DNA of 64,000 nt from positions 62,681 through 126,680 of the forward strand of contig NZ_VTEI01000003.1 in NCBI RefSeq assembly GCF_008180415.1, given 5' to 3'. A model generated the notes under the pieces. It made no database searches and was not told the origin of the DNA. It saw nothing but the letters and a program-made list of their open reading frames with translations. Shown here in pieces: positions 42,130 through 50,486 of this stretch (position 1 is the stretch's first letter; each line of letters opens with the position of its first letter). Made by a program: the position numbers and the translations under genes. The stretch is from Rossellomorea vietnamensis (lineage in GTDB: Bacteria > Bacillota > Bacilli > Bacillales > Bacillaceae_B).

Positions 42130-44280
42130 TTAATTTTTAAATTCAAATTGGAGCTTTCTTTCCTCATTATCCCACTTTAAGACTGCATCAAAGGATTTCT
42201 CACCTTTTTTAAACCCCTTAATGATTCCAGTTTTTCCTTCTTCGATCAGTTTTTTGGCATTGGCTGGAGAAATTTTCTTTTTCATGATCATCTTTGAAAG
42301 AGTGAAACTGCATTTTGTCTTTTTATAAGCACTGCATCCATAGAATTCCCCTTTATCAAGAACATTAGCCTTGCAATATGGGCATGATCCGATGGACTTT
42401 CCAAGTGAAGCCCGGGAGCTTGTCCTTTGAATCGCGTCCGTATCTATTCCATCAAATGACCAGTCCTTGGAGGCTTCAATCGCATCAGAAATGATCTTTC
42501 CGCTGAGTTTCTTGACTTGTTCCATGAATTGAGGTGCAGACGCCCGGCCCTGGCCGATCTCCCCCAGCCTCTGTTCCCATTTTGCCGTCATTTCAGGGGA
42601 TGCAAGTATTTTTTCCCCAATCGCTTCAATTAGTACTTTGCCTTTATCGGTTGCATAGACGGCATTTCGCTTCACATCAATATACTTCCTGTCTTTCAAG
42701 CCTGCAATAATGTTTGCTCTTGTTGCCTCAGTCCCGAGGCCCTCAGTACTGGAAAGAACTTTTTCGAGCTCTTCATCTTCAAGATGTCTTCCTGCCGTTT
42801 TCATTAAAGTGATCAATTGCCCTTCTGTGTAACGTTTAGGAGGCTGCGTTTTTCCTTCTTTTACTTTTACGTTTTTCACAAGGCCATTATCGCCCTTATT
42901 CACATTGGGAAGCAATTGTTCATCGTCCTTCTCTTGCTGGAAAATGACTTTCCTCCAGCCTTCTTGAATCTGGATCTTTCCTTTGGAAACGAATTCAGCT
43001 CTTCCATCTACAAGCGTTATTAAAGTAGAGTAGTCAAATATCGACTTTTCAAAATGAGCAGCAATCAGCCTTCGGACAACAAGGTCATAAATCTTTTGCT
43101 CATCAGCAGGCAGTTTCTCAGGATTTTTCACCTGTTCTGTAGGAATGATGGCATAGTGGTCGGTCACTTTCTGCTCATTGACATACCTTTTGTTGTTCAA
43201 CAATGATTTTACCGGCAGGGGAAACAGCTCTTGATAGGCCGGCAGCCTGCCTAATTTCTCCAAGATTTCTGGAAAAGTTTCAGCTTCACCTTTTGTGACA
43301 TAATTTGAGTCCGAACGAGGATACGAAACGATCCCTTTTTGATAGAGCTTTTGAAGCGTATCCAGCGTTTTTTGTGGAGAAAATTTAAATATTTTATTGG
43401 CTGTTGCCTGTAGAGAAGAAAGATTGAACAGTAATGGAGGCTGATACTCTTTTCTTTCAGTGGAAAGATCTTTGATTACTGCAGGTTTTCCTTTACAGAA
43501 GTCAGCGATTTTCACAGCAGTCTCTTTATCTTTCAATCTCGGCTGCTTATCTTTCTCCCACTTACCCTGATACACTTTTCCGTCCACATCGAAATCAGCA
43601 GTTACTTCCCAAAATGGCTCACTGACAAAACTTTCAATCTCCTTTTCTCTTTTAACAATCAGAGCCAGCGTCGGTGTCTGCACACGGCCCGCTGAAAAAA
43701 CATCGGACATCCCCTTTTGCTTCAAGAGGATACTATAAATCCGGGATGCATTCATGCCGATGATCCAGTCGGCACAAGCCCTGGAATAAGCTTCAAAAAA
43801 TACGCTTCTTGTTTCACTTTCATCCAGAAGTTTTGTAAAACCTTCTGTAACCGCTTTAGGTGTAAGAGAAGAAATCCATAGTCGTTTCATTGGTTTTTTG
43901 ATACCGGACATATTGATAATATTCCGGACAATCAACTCCCCTTCGCGTCCCGCATCACCTGCATGAATGATTTCATTCACCGAGGGTTTCTGCAATAGCG
44001 ATTTCACTGCATTGTACTGTTTGTATTTTGAACGGTTCACTTCATATTTGAATTTTTCTGGAATCATGGGCAGCGTTTCGACATTCCACTTTTTCCACTG
44101 AGCATCATACTTTTCAGGAGATTGAAGCTGCAAGAGATGTCCGATTGCCCAGGTGATATAAGCACCTTCCGGAAACAGCTGATTTGGCAGGATTTCGATG
44201 AATCCCTGCCCCTTTTTATGAGGAAAAGGTTTGGCTAGCGCAGCACCCTGATCAGGCTTTTCAGCAATAATTACCTTCAT
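42130..44280 (-). CDS. topB: DNA topoisomerase III
   Basis: A 716-aa type IA topoisomerase that relaxes and decatenates DNA via single-strand passage. The Toprim domain begins MKVIIAEKPDQGAALAKP and has the acidic triad in HAGDAGREGELIVR. The catalytic Tyr is in GIVSYPRSDSNYVTKGE. A C-terminal zinc-finger-like region has CPYCKANVLDKGEFYGCS. The length matches Bacillus TopB. AAAGGAG precedes ATG 44280. It is monocistronic. Confidence 0.95.
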   Translation of the reverse strand: MKVIIAEKPDQGAALAKPFPHKKGQGFIEILPNQLFPEGAYITWAIGHLLQLQSPEKYDAQWKKWNVETLPMIPEKFKYEVNRSKYKQYNAVKSLLQKPSVNEIIHAGDAGREGELIVRNIINMSGIKKPMKRLWISSLTPKAVTEGFTKLLDESETRSVFFEAYSRACADWIIGMNASRIYSILLKQKGMSDVFSAGRVQTPTLALIVKREKEIESFVSEPFWEVTADFDVDGKVYQGKWEKDKQPRLKDKETAVKIADFCKGKPAVIKDLSTERKEYQPPLLFNLSSLQATANKIFKFSPQKTLDTLQKLYQKGIVSYPRSDSNYVTKGEAETFPEILEKLGRLPAYQELFPLPVKSLLNNKRYVNEQKVTDHYAIIPTEQVKNPEKLPADEQKIYDLVVRRLIAAHFEKSIFDYSTLITLVDGRAEFVSKGKIQIQEGWRKVIFQQEKDDEQLLPNVNKGDNGLVKNVKVKEGKTQPPKRYTEGQLITLMKTAGRHLEDEELEKVLSSTEGLGTEATRANIIAGLKDRKYIDVKRNAVYATDKGKVLIEAIGEKILASPEMTAKWEQRLGEIGQGRASAPQFMEQVKKLSGKIISDAIEASKDWSFDGIDTDAIQRTSSRASLGKSIGSCPYCKANVLDKGEFYGCSAYKKTKCSFTLSKMIMKKKISPANAKKLIEEGKTGIIKGFKKGEKSFDAVLKWDNEERKLQFEFKN

Positions 44281-44543
44281 TGTGAACTCCTTTGAACTTA
44301 ACAGATTTAATTTGTTTTCATGTATAAAGGCTCATTCTCTAGTTCTTAGCTTCTCCCATCTAGAGGATCAAGAAAGTGCTAAGAGACTGGCTTACGGAAT
44401 TTACTCATCATAAATATTTTCCATTGTAGCACAGCAGATAAGTTCTCTCCTATATCGAAGAGCTATTTCAAATGTGTAAGAGGAAAACTGGCGTATTATC
44501 TGATAAAGTATACCTAGATAGTGAAATAGGAACAGTTTAAGAA

Positions 44544-44717
44544 AGGATTTTTCCCATAGATTGTTGCTTTCGGATATCCCCGGATAGTAAAGGATTTCTC
44601 TCTAAGCGGGGGAAGCAGCTCTTTTCTTTTCATGATTACCAGGTTATTAAGGTAAATTATGATTCGTTTTTTTTGAAATTAGTATCAAATAGCAACAAAG
44701 TTTACGAAAAGAACCTT
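44544..44717 (-). repeat. Family 1 palindromic repeat, copy 5 (abuts bmrA)
   Basis: Begins AGGATTTTTCCCATAGATTGTTGC and ends GCAACAAAGTTTACGAAAAGAACCT. It ends only 19 nt before the bmrA start codon, so the bmrA leader RNA would contain most of this palindrome. Confidence 0.8.
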
Positions 44718-44735
44718 AAGAAAAGAGGAATAAAG

Positions 44736-46481
44736 ATGCCGCTAAAGAAAAACAATCCTTCTAATTGGAATCGTTTCATGCGTTTACTAAAAATCGGTAA
44801 GCCTTCAAAGTGGATTTTCACGGGAGCACTAGTACTAAGTTTATTTGAAACTGCAGCCTCCCTGGTAGTCCCTCTTTTTACCAAGTCATTGGTAGACCAA
44901 ATATCAGGAGCCGGAATTGAAATGAGTCTCATTTTTCTACTTCTGGCAGCATTCATAGTACAGGCAGTCACCGGTGGATTCTCCCATTATCTTATGACAT
45001 ATATTGGGGAGACCTTTGTGGCAAAAATACGGGAAACCTTATGGAATCATGTCCTGGAACTTCCCATCTCTTTCTTTGATTCACACCAATCAGGAGAGAC
45101 CATGAGCAGAATCACCCAGGATACTAATACGGTAAAGACGCTTATCACCAACCACTTGGTGACACTTGTATCAGGTGTCATTACCATTATTGGCTCTATT
45201 ATCATCCTTCTGACGATCGATTGGAGCATGACTGTCATTATGTTTGTTGCAGTGCCGGTCTCATTGTTGATCATGATGCCTTTAGGGAAGAAAATGCATA
45301 CCATTTCACGCCAGACACAAGATGAAATGGCGGATTTCAGTGGAAATCTGGGCAGGGTGCTGTCCGAGATCAGACTCGTTAAATCTTATAATGGACAGCC
45401 TGCTGAAAGGCAAAATGGCCAAAAGGGAATACAAAATTTGTTTAAGTTTGGGTTAAAGGAAGCGAAGATCCAGGCTGTGGTCTCTCCTTTTATGACGACG
45501 ATTATGATGGTGGTACTTGTCGTCATCATCGGGTATGGAGGAGCAAGAGTTTCTGCAGGAGCGCTGTCAGCTGGATCCCTGGTAGCTATCATCATCTACA
45601 TGTTCCAAATCATCGTCCCCTTCACCCAGCTTGCCACCTTTTTTACTGCTTTTCAAAAAGCGGCAGGAGCTACTGATCGTATCCAGGACCTCCTGGATGT
45701 TAAAACTGAGGGAAAAAAAGAGACGGCCCAAAGGAACTTTTCAGATGAGAGCCTCATCTTTCAAGATGTCTCCTTCGGTTACAATAATAAGAAAAGAATC
45801 ATAGACTTCTTGTCCTTTGAAATAACCAGAGGAAAAACAGCTGCGTTTGTCGGTCCCAGCGGCGGAGGAAAAACGACCATTTTTTCTTTAATTGAACGAT
45901 TCTATCCCCTGGACAGCGGAGATATAAGGTTGGGGAATACCTCCATTGGGAACATACCTTTACAAGAATGGCGAAAATCAATTGGTTATGTTTCCCAAGA
46001 AAGCCCCATCATGTCCGGTACGATTCACGATAACATATGCTATGGATTACAAAGGGTAGTCAAAGAGGAAGAAGTGATTGAAGCGGCGAGGCAGGCAAAT
46101 GCTTATGACTTCATTGTCAGCCTTTCAGAAGGTTTTCAAACTCAGGTAGGTGAACGAGGTGTAAAGCTCTCTGGCGGACAAAGACAAAGAATTGCTATTG
46201 CAAGGGCATTGCTGAGGAATCCGAAGATACTGCTTCTCGATGAAGCAACATCCAACCTTGACAGCGAATCAGAACTGCTTGTACAAAACGCTTTAAAGAA
46301 TCTGATGAAGGGAAGGACTACCCTCATTATAGCGCATCGCTTATCTACAGTGGTAGAAGCAGATACTATTTTTGTCATTGAAAATGGATCTATTTCCGGA
46401 AGCGGAACGCATCAGGAACTTCTGCTATCAAATCAATTGTATAAAAAGCTTGTCCAGCAGCAGCTTACCGCTGAAAAGTAA
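44736..46481 (+). CDS. bmrA: Multidrug ABC exporter (BmrA-like half transporter)
   Basis: A 581-aa fused exporter: six membrane helices (about 30-320) and an ATPase domain with Walker A VGPSGGGKTT, Q-loop YVSQESPIMSGTIHDNICYG, signature LSGGQRQRIAIARALL and Walker B ILLLDEATSNLDS. Sequence and length follow B. subtilis BmrA, which works as a homodimer expelling drugs. ATG 44736 with AGAGGAA upstream is preferred over the in-frame extension that begins inside the family 1 repeat. It is monocistronic with a long terminator hairpin. Confidence 0.9.
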   Translation: MPLKKNNPSNWNRFMRLLKIGKPSKWIFTGALVLSLFETAASLVVPLFTKSLVDQISGAGIEMSLIFLLLAAFIVQAVTGGFSHYLMTYIGETFVAKIRETLWNHVLELPISFFDSHQSGETMSRITQDTNTVKTLITNHLVTLVSGVITIIGSIIILLTIDWSMTVIMFVAVPVSLLIMMPLGKKMHTISRQTQDEMADFSGNLGRVLSEIRLVKSYNGQPAERQNGQKGIQNLFKFGLKEAKIQAVVSPFMTTIMMVVLVVIIGYGGARVSAGALSAGSLVAIIIYMFQIIVPFTQLATFFTAFQKAAGATDRIQDLLDVKTEGKKETAQRNFSDESLIFQDVSFGYNNKKRIIDFLSFEITRGKTAAFVGPSGGGKTTIFSLIERFYPLDSGDIRLGNTSIGNIPLQEWRKSIGYVSQESPIMSGTIHDNICYGLQRVVKEEEVIEAARQANAYDFIVSLSEGFQTQVGERGVKLSGGQRQRIAIARALLRNPKILLLDEATSNLDSESELLVQNALKNLMKGRTTLIIAHRLSTVVEADTIFVIENGSISGSGTHQELLLSNQLYKKLVQQQLTAEK

Positions 46482-46490
46482 AATAGAACA

Positions 46491-46539
46491 GTAGAGCCGC
46501 CCATTCTGTATAGTCGTCATACAGAATGGGCGGCTCTAC
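46491..46539 (+). terminator. Long perfect hairpin after bmrA
   Basis: GTAGAGCCGCCCATTCTGTAT / ATACAGAATGGGCGGCTCTAC, a 21-bp perfect stem with a 7-nt loop followed by CGATTTTCTTT. It is unusually long for a terminator. Confidence 0.7.
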
Positions 46540-46556
46540 CGATTTTCTTTAGTGCT

Positions 46557-46608
46557 GGCTCTTTTCACCAGGGACATCCAAAAGCAACAATATATACAAA
46601 GCATCCTA
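46557..46608 (+). repeat. Family 1 repeat, internally deleted relic
   Basis: GGCTCTTTTCACC joined directly to GGACATCCAAAAGCAACAATATATAC: the two ends of the element with the middle missing. Confidence 0.55.
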
Positions 46609-46763
46609 TGTTTCAGACATCGTCCATTAATTCAGGGAAAGGATTTTGTATATCTTCATGGTCTTTATCTCCGACGCAGAGAATCCCTATTTAACACTCT
46701 GCTCGACCCAGCCAAATTAGGATAACCTTCACCAGAAAGTCACTGCAAAAGATAACCTATTCT

Positions 46764-47510
46764 TTATTTTTTAAAGTAATGCTTGACATCAATATTACGT
46801 TTTTCCATTTCCGTCAGAATGGTTCTGTTTATGATTTCAAGGGTTTTGACTCTTGCATGCCTTTTATCTTCCCCTTCAATAATATGCCACGGGGCGTTTT
46901 CCTTGTCTGTTTCCTGAATCATCTCGTCTACCGCTTCTTTATAGAGATCCCATTTTTCTCTATTCCGCCAGTCTTCCTCTGTCAGTTTCCAGGATTTCAT
47001 AGGATCATTTTGGCGGTCATTGAATCTGTTCAGCTGTTCTTCTTTAGAAATATGAAACCAAAATTTAAGCACGATGAAATTTTCACCAGTCAGGATTCTT
47101 TCAAAGTCATTTATTTCTCCATAAGCCCTTCTCCACTCTGATTCGTCGGCAAACCCTTCCACTCTTTCAACAAGCACCCTTCCGTACCAGGAGCGGTCAA
47201 AGATCCCCAGCTTCCCGTATTTTGGCATCCTATTCCAAAATCTTTGGAGATAGTGATATTGCTTTTGTTCAAGCGTGGGTGCTGCGGTAGAGTGCACTTC
47301 AAAGCCACGAGGATCAATATTCTGGGTCGTTCTTTTGATCGCTCCCCCTTTTCCTGCAGCATCCCATCCTTCAAACACAAGGATACAGCCAATTTTTTCA
47401 TCCATGAGAGCTCTTTGTAACCCCAGCAAAATTAATTGCTGCTTCTTTAATCTCTTTTCATATTCTTTTTTATCATCTATTTTTTTTGTCAAGTCTACTG
47501 AATCCAACAT
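46764..47510 (-). CDS. Polyphosphate kinase 2 family protein
   Basis: A 248-aa P-loop kinase of the PPK2 family, which transfers phosphate between polyphosphate and nucleotides. Walker A is VFEGWDAAGKGGAIKR, the Asp/Arg lid region is FDRSWYGRVLVERVEG and the downstream DPMKSWKLTEEDW is conserved. It is a single-domain class. The substrate class (AMP, ADP or GDP) cannot be told here. GGAGGG lies before ATG 47510. Confidence 0.9.
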   Translation of the reverse strand: MLDSVDLTKKIDDKKEYEKRLKKQQLILLGLQRALMDEKIGCILVFEGWDAAGKGGAIKRTTQNIDPRGFEVHSTAAPTLEQKQYHYLQRFWNRMPKYGKLGIFDRSWYGRVLVERVEGFADESEWRRAYGEINDFERILTGENFIVLKFWFHISKEEQLNRFNDRQNDPMKSWKLTEEDWRNREKWDLYKEAVDEMIQETDKENAPWHIIEGEDKRHARVKTLEIINRTILTEMEKRNIDVKHYFKK

Positions 47511-47663
47511 ACACTTACCCTCCTTGAAATATTGTATGTATTGAAACCAATCTTATATCCATTTATCCTTTGCAAAGAGTTTTAAACTTATATACTAATC
47601 TAGACCCTGCAGGCGATAAGCTTTTTAGTGAATTAGGAAAACGCCATAATCCTGCCCCTTCAT

Positions 47664-47697
47664 AAAAAAACAGTCCTGCAGGAGGACTGTTTTTTCA
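47664..47697. terminator. Terminator after the 70-aa gene
   Basis: AAAAACAGTCCTCC / AGGAGGACTGTTTTTT-type hairpin, inside which is CTGCAG. Confidence 0.8.
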
Positions 47698-47702
47698 GAT
47701 CA

Positions 47703-47915
47703 TTAAATCCATGACCAACCGCGTCGTTTATCGTCTCTTCTGTCATCCTGGCCGCCGACATCATCTCTGTCTCGTTTGTGTCTTCTTCCTTCATCAGCAC
47801 CTGCAACATCATCATAATGGCGTTTTCTTTTGTCGTTTTCATCCAAAATGATAACCTCGTTAGCACGAATAAGGACTTTGTCAGCATTTATTACACGTCT
47901 TTTTTCTTCAGACAT
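47703..47915 (-). CDS. Small charged protein of unknown function
   Basis: 70 aa. The N-terminus MSEEKRRVINADKVLIRANE looks folded (short beta hairpin), and the C-terminal half is a low-complexity Arg/Asp-rich tail (KRDRDDVGGQDDRRDDKRR) ending GWSWI. AAGGAGGG lies 7 nt before ATG 47915. The family was not recognised; the charge alternation suggests a nucleic-acid or coat-associated role, but this is a guess. Confidence 0.6.
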   Translation of the reverse strand: MSEEKRRVINADKVLIRANEVIILDENDKRKRHYDDVAGADEGRRHKRDRDDVGGQDDRRDDKRRGWSWI

Positions 47916-48053
47916 CCCTTTACCCTCCTTTTCACAACCCTTGAATCCTTTTCTTGCAAAAGGGTTGGTTTACTATAGGGTATGAAATAAAGTTTCAAAG
48001 GAATGGACATCTATCTCAACAATTGATAAATAGGCGAATTCTCTTTGTGCATT

Positions 48054-48180
48054 GCATTTTTCGTAAACTTTGTATCTGTTTGTTACTAAATCCAAAGAAC
48101 AACCTTACTTCAATGGAATAACCTGGTTAGCTTAAAAAGAAAGGCTGTTTTTGCAAAGATTGTGGCTATTTAAAAAGTAA
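48054..48180. repeat. Family 1 repeat fragments (start of the nested cluster)
   Basis: 48054..48142 is the 5' part of a plus copy (ATTTTTCGTAAACTTTGTA ... ACCTGGTTAGC). At 48143 a fragment of a minus copy begins (GGCTGTTTTTGCAAAGATTG) and breaks off at about 48177, where a GC-rich repeat starts. The 3' end of a plus copy (AAAGCAACAATATTTTAGAAAGG) reappears at 48451-48472. Confidence 0.6.
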
Positions 48181-48181
48181 C

Positions 48182-48419
48182 GGATTTCCACTCCAGGCGC
48201 GCGACTCCGCGGGGCGGGCGTTGAGCCTCCTCGGCTTCGCCTGTATAAAAGTGGAAGCGCCCTGATCAGTCCCGACAGGCAAATGTTCCGGAGAGAAAAA
48301 AAGGCGGTTTTTCCTTTTATTCTCTCCGGGTTATTTGACCCCGAGGGGCTAGGCGCTGGAACTAGACGACCGCTAGTCCCGCAGGAGGTCGCACGCCTTA
48401 CGCTCCAATCCTTCCACGT
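48182..48419. repeat. GC-rich palindromic repeat carrying a family 2 copy inside
   Basis: The outer arms are CCACTCCAGGCGCGCGACTC..GCGGGGCGGGCG and CCCGCAGGAGGTCGCACGCC..GCTCCAATCC, a pattern I associate with dispersed repeats of Bacillus genomes. A complete family 2 hairpin lies between them. No ORF is present. Confidence 0.6.
48251..48368. repeat. Family 2 hairpin repeat nested in the GC-rich repeat
   Basis: AGCGCCCTGATCAG ... CTAGGCGCTGG outer arms; CCGGAGAGAAAAAAAGG / CCTTTTATTCTCTCCGG central stem with compensatory changes relative to the 38.0-kb copies. Confidence 0.75.
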
Positions 48420-48469
48420 AAAAAGGAGGAGGAGATAAAATAGCATTTAAAAGCAACAATATTTTAGAA

Positions 48470-48614
48470 AGGCATTATTATCATATATTGTTGCTTTCAA
48501 ATAATCTCGGATACTAAGAGTTTTAACTCTTTTCGGTGTTACTAGATCTCACCCTCTTAGTATAGTTAATTTTCGGAATTAGTATCAAATAGCAACAAAG
48601 TTTACGAAAAGAGC
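48470..48614 (-). repeat. Family 1 palindromic repeat, copy 7
   Basis: AGGCATTATTATCATATATTGTTGC ... GTATCAAATAGCAACAAAGT and TTACGAAAAGAGC. The middle is diverged. Confidence 0.75.
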
Positions 48615-48615
48615 T

Positions 48616-48697
48616 AAAAGAAAAGAGCTCTCCCCTATTAGAGAGAACCCTTAGTATCCGGGATATCCTGCAACTGCAATGTATGTGAAAACAGCCT
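48616..48697 (+). repeat. Family 1 repeat, 3' half, head-to-head with copy 7
   Basis: AAAGAAAAGAGCTCTCCCC ... TTAGTATCCGGGATATCC ... GTGAAAACAGCCT. Only the 3' half is present. Confidence 0.65.
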
Positions 48698-48782
48698 TAT
48701 GCTTTTGTCGTGTTAAAGTTGAACCTCCCTCCTCGATGTCACCTTAACTACATCCTGCAAGGTTGAAAAAGAAGGTTTAAAA

Positions 48783-48815
48783 AAAGCTGTTGACCCTATA
48801 AGGCTAACAGCTTTC
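48783..48815 (-). terminator. Terminator after the DUF4064 gene
   Basis: AAAGCTGTT / AACAGCTTT arms just past the stop, with a T-run on the minus strand. Confidence 0.65.
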
Positions 48816-48827
48816 CCTACTTCGTTT

Positions 48828-49250
48828 TTACATGACAGAAACTGGGTCCTTAGGTTTTCTCACTAAGGCCATAATACCTGCAATCAGGAAAAGGATTCCT
48901 GGGAGGAAACCAGCACCTACCGTACCAAGCCCGACTACTAAAGCACCCAGGATAAACAGAATTCCTGCTATAACAGGTTTCTTGTTCCCTTTAATAAGAA
49001 GAACAGCAACCAAGCCAAGTATCGAGCTGATCAAGCCCAGACCTATCAAGAACGGACCAATCGATTCCATTGACTGAAGGATAACATTTGTTTCTTCAGC
49101 GGTAAAAGTTGGATCCTGGCTGAACTCCTCCTCCACCATCTCCTGCATGGCTCCGCTGTTTGCATTTAAAACAAAGCCCATTACGGCAAACAATGCACTC
49201 AGTATAATCCCAATAACTCCCATAACTATTTCGCCTGTACGTTTTACCAA
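48828..49250 (-). CDS. DUF4064 four-helix membrane protein
   Basis: 140 aa. Four hydrophobic segments (about 8-28, 62-86, 92-112 and 116-132) with an acidic loop after the first (MVEEEFSQDPTFTAEE). The Gly-rich last helices LGALVVGLGTVGAGFLPG fit the DUF4064 family of Firmicutes. The start is TTG 49250, with GGAGGAG upstream. The function is unknown. Confidence 0.8.
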   Translation of the reverse strand: MVKRTGEIVMGVIGIILSALFAVMGFVLNANSGAMQEMVEEEFSQDPTFTAEETNVILQSMESIGPFLIGLGLISSILGLVAVLLIKGNKKPVIAGILFILGALVVGLGTVGAGFLPGILFLIAGIMALVRKPKDPVSVM

Positions 49251-49304
49251 TTTAATCTCCTCCTGAACATTTAATTATGCACTACAAGTATTTACGAACA
49301 AACT

Positions 49305-49343
49305 CAATAAAAGATTCATCTTTTCTTATTGAATGAATCTTTT
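49305..49343. terminator. Terminator after yuxK
   Basis: AAAAGATTCAT / ATGAATCTTTTTTT hairpin, overlapping the stop codon region of the gene. Confidence 0.7.
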
Positions 49344-49718
49344 TTTCATTTCAGGGGATGGAAGCATACAACTATCTCTCTTTCCGAACCAGTTATATCG
49401 ATTTCGGGCAATAAGGTCATATACTTTATCTCTTATGACAGGAGGAATAATAATAAAGATAAAGAAGGCCTTCCAAACACCCGTGAGTTTCTTGCCCACC
49501 CTCAGAGCTGCAGAAGATTTCATATAACATTCGTCTTGTTCTATCAAGACGATGCTATCTGTTTTAGGATCAACCTTATATTTCTCCAGTAACGTTTGTC
49601 CGGCTTCGCTTTGTAAGGAAGCAAATTTAAAATAAGCATGTTTATCCCTTTTTATCACGAATTGAACGATATGATTGCAGAGATTGCAAACACCATCAAA
49701 TAGAATGATAGCTCCCAT
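49326..49718 (-). CDS. yuxK: DCC-family thiol-disulfide oxidoreductase-like protein
   Basis: A 130-aa protein of the DUF393/DCC1 family, named for the N-terminal DGVCNLC motif (ILFDGVCNLCNHIVQF), a CxxC redox pair. It is followed by FKFASLQSEAGQ and SSAALRVGKKLTGVWK. It matches B. subtilis YuxK. The Shine-Dalgarno sequence before ATG 49718 is weak. The substrate is unknown. Confidence 0.87.
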   Translation of the reverse strand: MGAIILFDGVCNLCNHIVQFVIKRDKHAYFKFASLQSEAGQTLLEKYKVDPKTDSIVLIEQDECYMKSSAALRVGKKLTGVWKAFFIFIIIPPVIRDKVYDLIARNRYNWFGKRDSCMLPSPEMKKRFIQ

Positions 49719-50065
49719 AATATCACTTTCCTTTCCTGCAACTCTATAATATCATTTTCCATGAAAGTTATGGTAATGTTTTCATATTACCTTTCAATAT
49801 GCTTAGAGTTATAGTTTTTTATGATTTCGCTGCGTATCAGAAGATTTCCTCCTATTCAAAGGAGTTTATGGACTGCTATGGACTTATATCAATATTGGCT
49901 TTCCATTAAATTAGAGGTACATTATAAAAGAAGATTTGAAAGACTATTTGGCCCCCTCGTTTTTTTCTGACCTGGTTCATCCAGGTCAGCTTTTTTTGAC
50001 TGTGCAGTAACTTGATACATAATTTGAGGTTTCCTCTCCATCCTAGAAAATGGAGGTGAATTTAT
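49719..50065. other. Intergenic region with orphan terminator
   Basis: About 350 bp. A 30-codon frame from ATG 49878 (MDLYQYWLSIKLEVHYKRRF) has a distant AAGGAG and is doubtful. GACCTGG / CCAGGTC plus TTTTTTT at 49968..49999 is a strong terminator with no gene upstream on the plus strand, so a small RNA or mini-gene might end there. Confidence 0.3.
49968..49999 (+). terminator. Orphan intrinsic terminator
   Basis: CTGACCTGG-TTCAT-CCAGGTCAG, a 9-bp stem followed by CTTTTTTT. No annotated gene precedes it on this strand. Confidence 0.7.
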
Positions 50066-50266
50066 ATGGAAAAAGATACAGATAAAAAACAGCGAGACCC
50101 GAACTTTGACAGCCTGGATGACAGGCTGATTGCTTCAAGACCATCAAGCCCTTCTCTTGTTATCAAAACCAATCTCGATCAGCAAAACACAGAAGAGTTA
50201 AATCCGTATTATCAAAAAGAAAACCAGAAAGATCCAGAGAAATTCCAAAACTTCTTTAAAGAATGA
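50066..50266 (+). CDS. Small hydrophilic protein of unknown function
   Basis: 66 aa, highly polar, disordered-looking (KKQRDPNFDSLDDRL, then NPYYQKENQKDPEKFQ). GGAGGTG lies 8 nt before the ATG and a good terminator follows, so expression is likely. The family was not recognised. Confidence 0.6.
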   Translation: MEKDTDKKQRDPNFDSLDDRLIASRPSSPSLVIKTNLDQQNTEELNPYYQKENQKDPEKFQNFFKE

Positions 50267-50294
50267 TACCCTGCGCTTTGTAACTCGTAATTTA

Positions 50295-50335
50295 AGACCG
50301 GTCATTTCACAGAAGAAATGGCCGGTCTTTTATAT
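50295..50335 (+). terminator. Terminator after the 66-aa gene
   Basis: AAGACCGGTCATTTC / GAAATGGCCGGTCTTTT hairpin. Confidence 0.85.
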
Positions 50336-50486
50336 TTCATTTTATAGTGTGAGATGATATATTTCGGGTAATAGGTTATAATAGAATCGCTTTAGTAATC
50401 TTCTCAGAACAGATATAGATCAACTATTGTAATCTATGAAAATATATAGTCCATGTTTTCATCATCGATTGTGAGGTTGCATTAAA

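Noticed and set aside
44673..44735. N-terminal extension of BmrA starting inside the family 1 repeat
   Set aside because: The extension is repeat-derived sequence; ATG 44736 has its own Shine-Dalgarno sequence and matches the BmrA N-terminus (MPxKK).
46613..46685. Short protein-like minus frame (VGDKDHEDIQNPFPELMDDV) before the PPK2 gene region
   Set aside because: Only about 23 codons, no start and no ribosome binding site; too little to call a gene relic.
47660..47887. 75-codon minus frame overlapping the small charged protein
   Set aside because: It is an alternative frame of 47703..47915, which has the Shine-Dalgarno sequence and a natural start.
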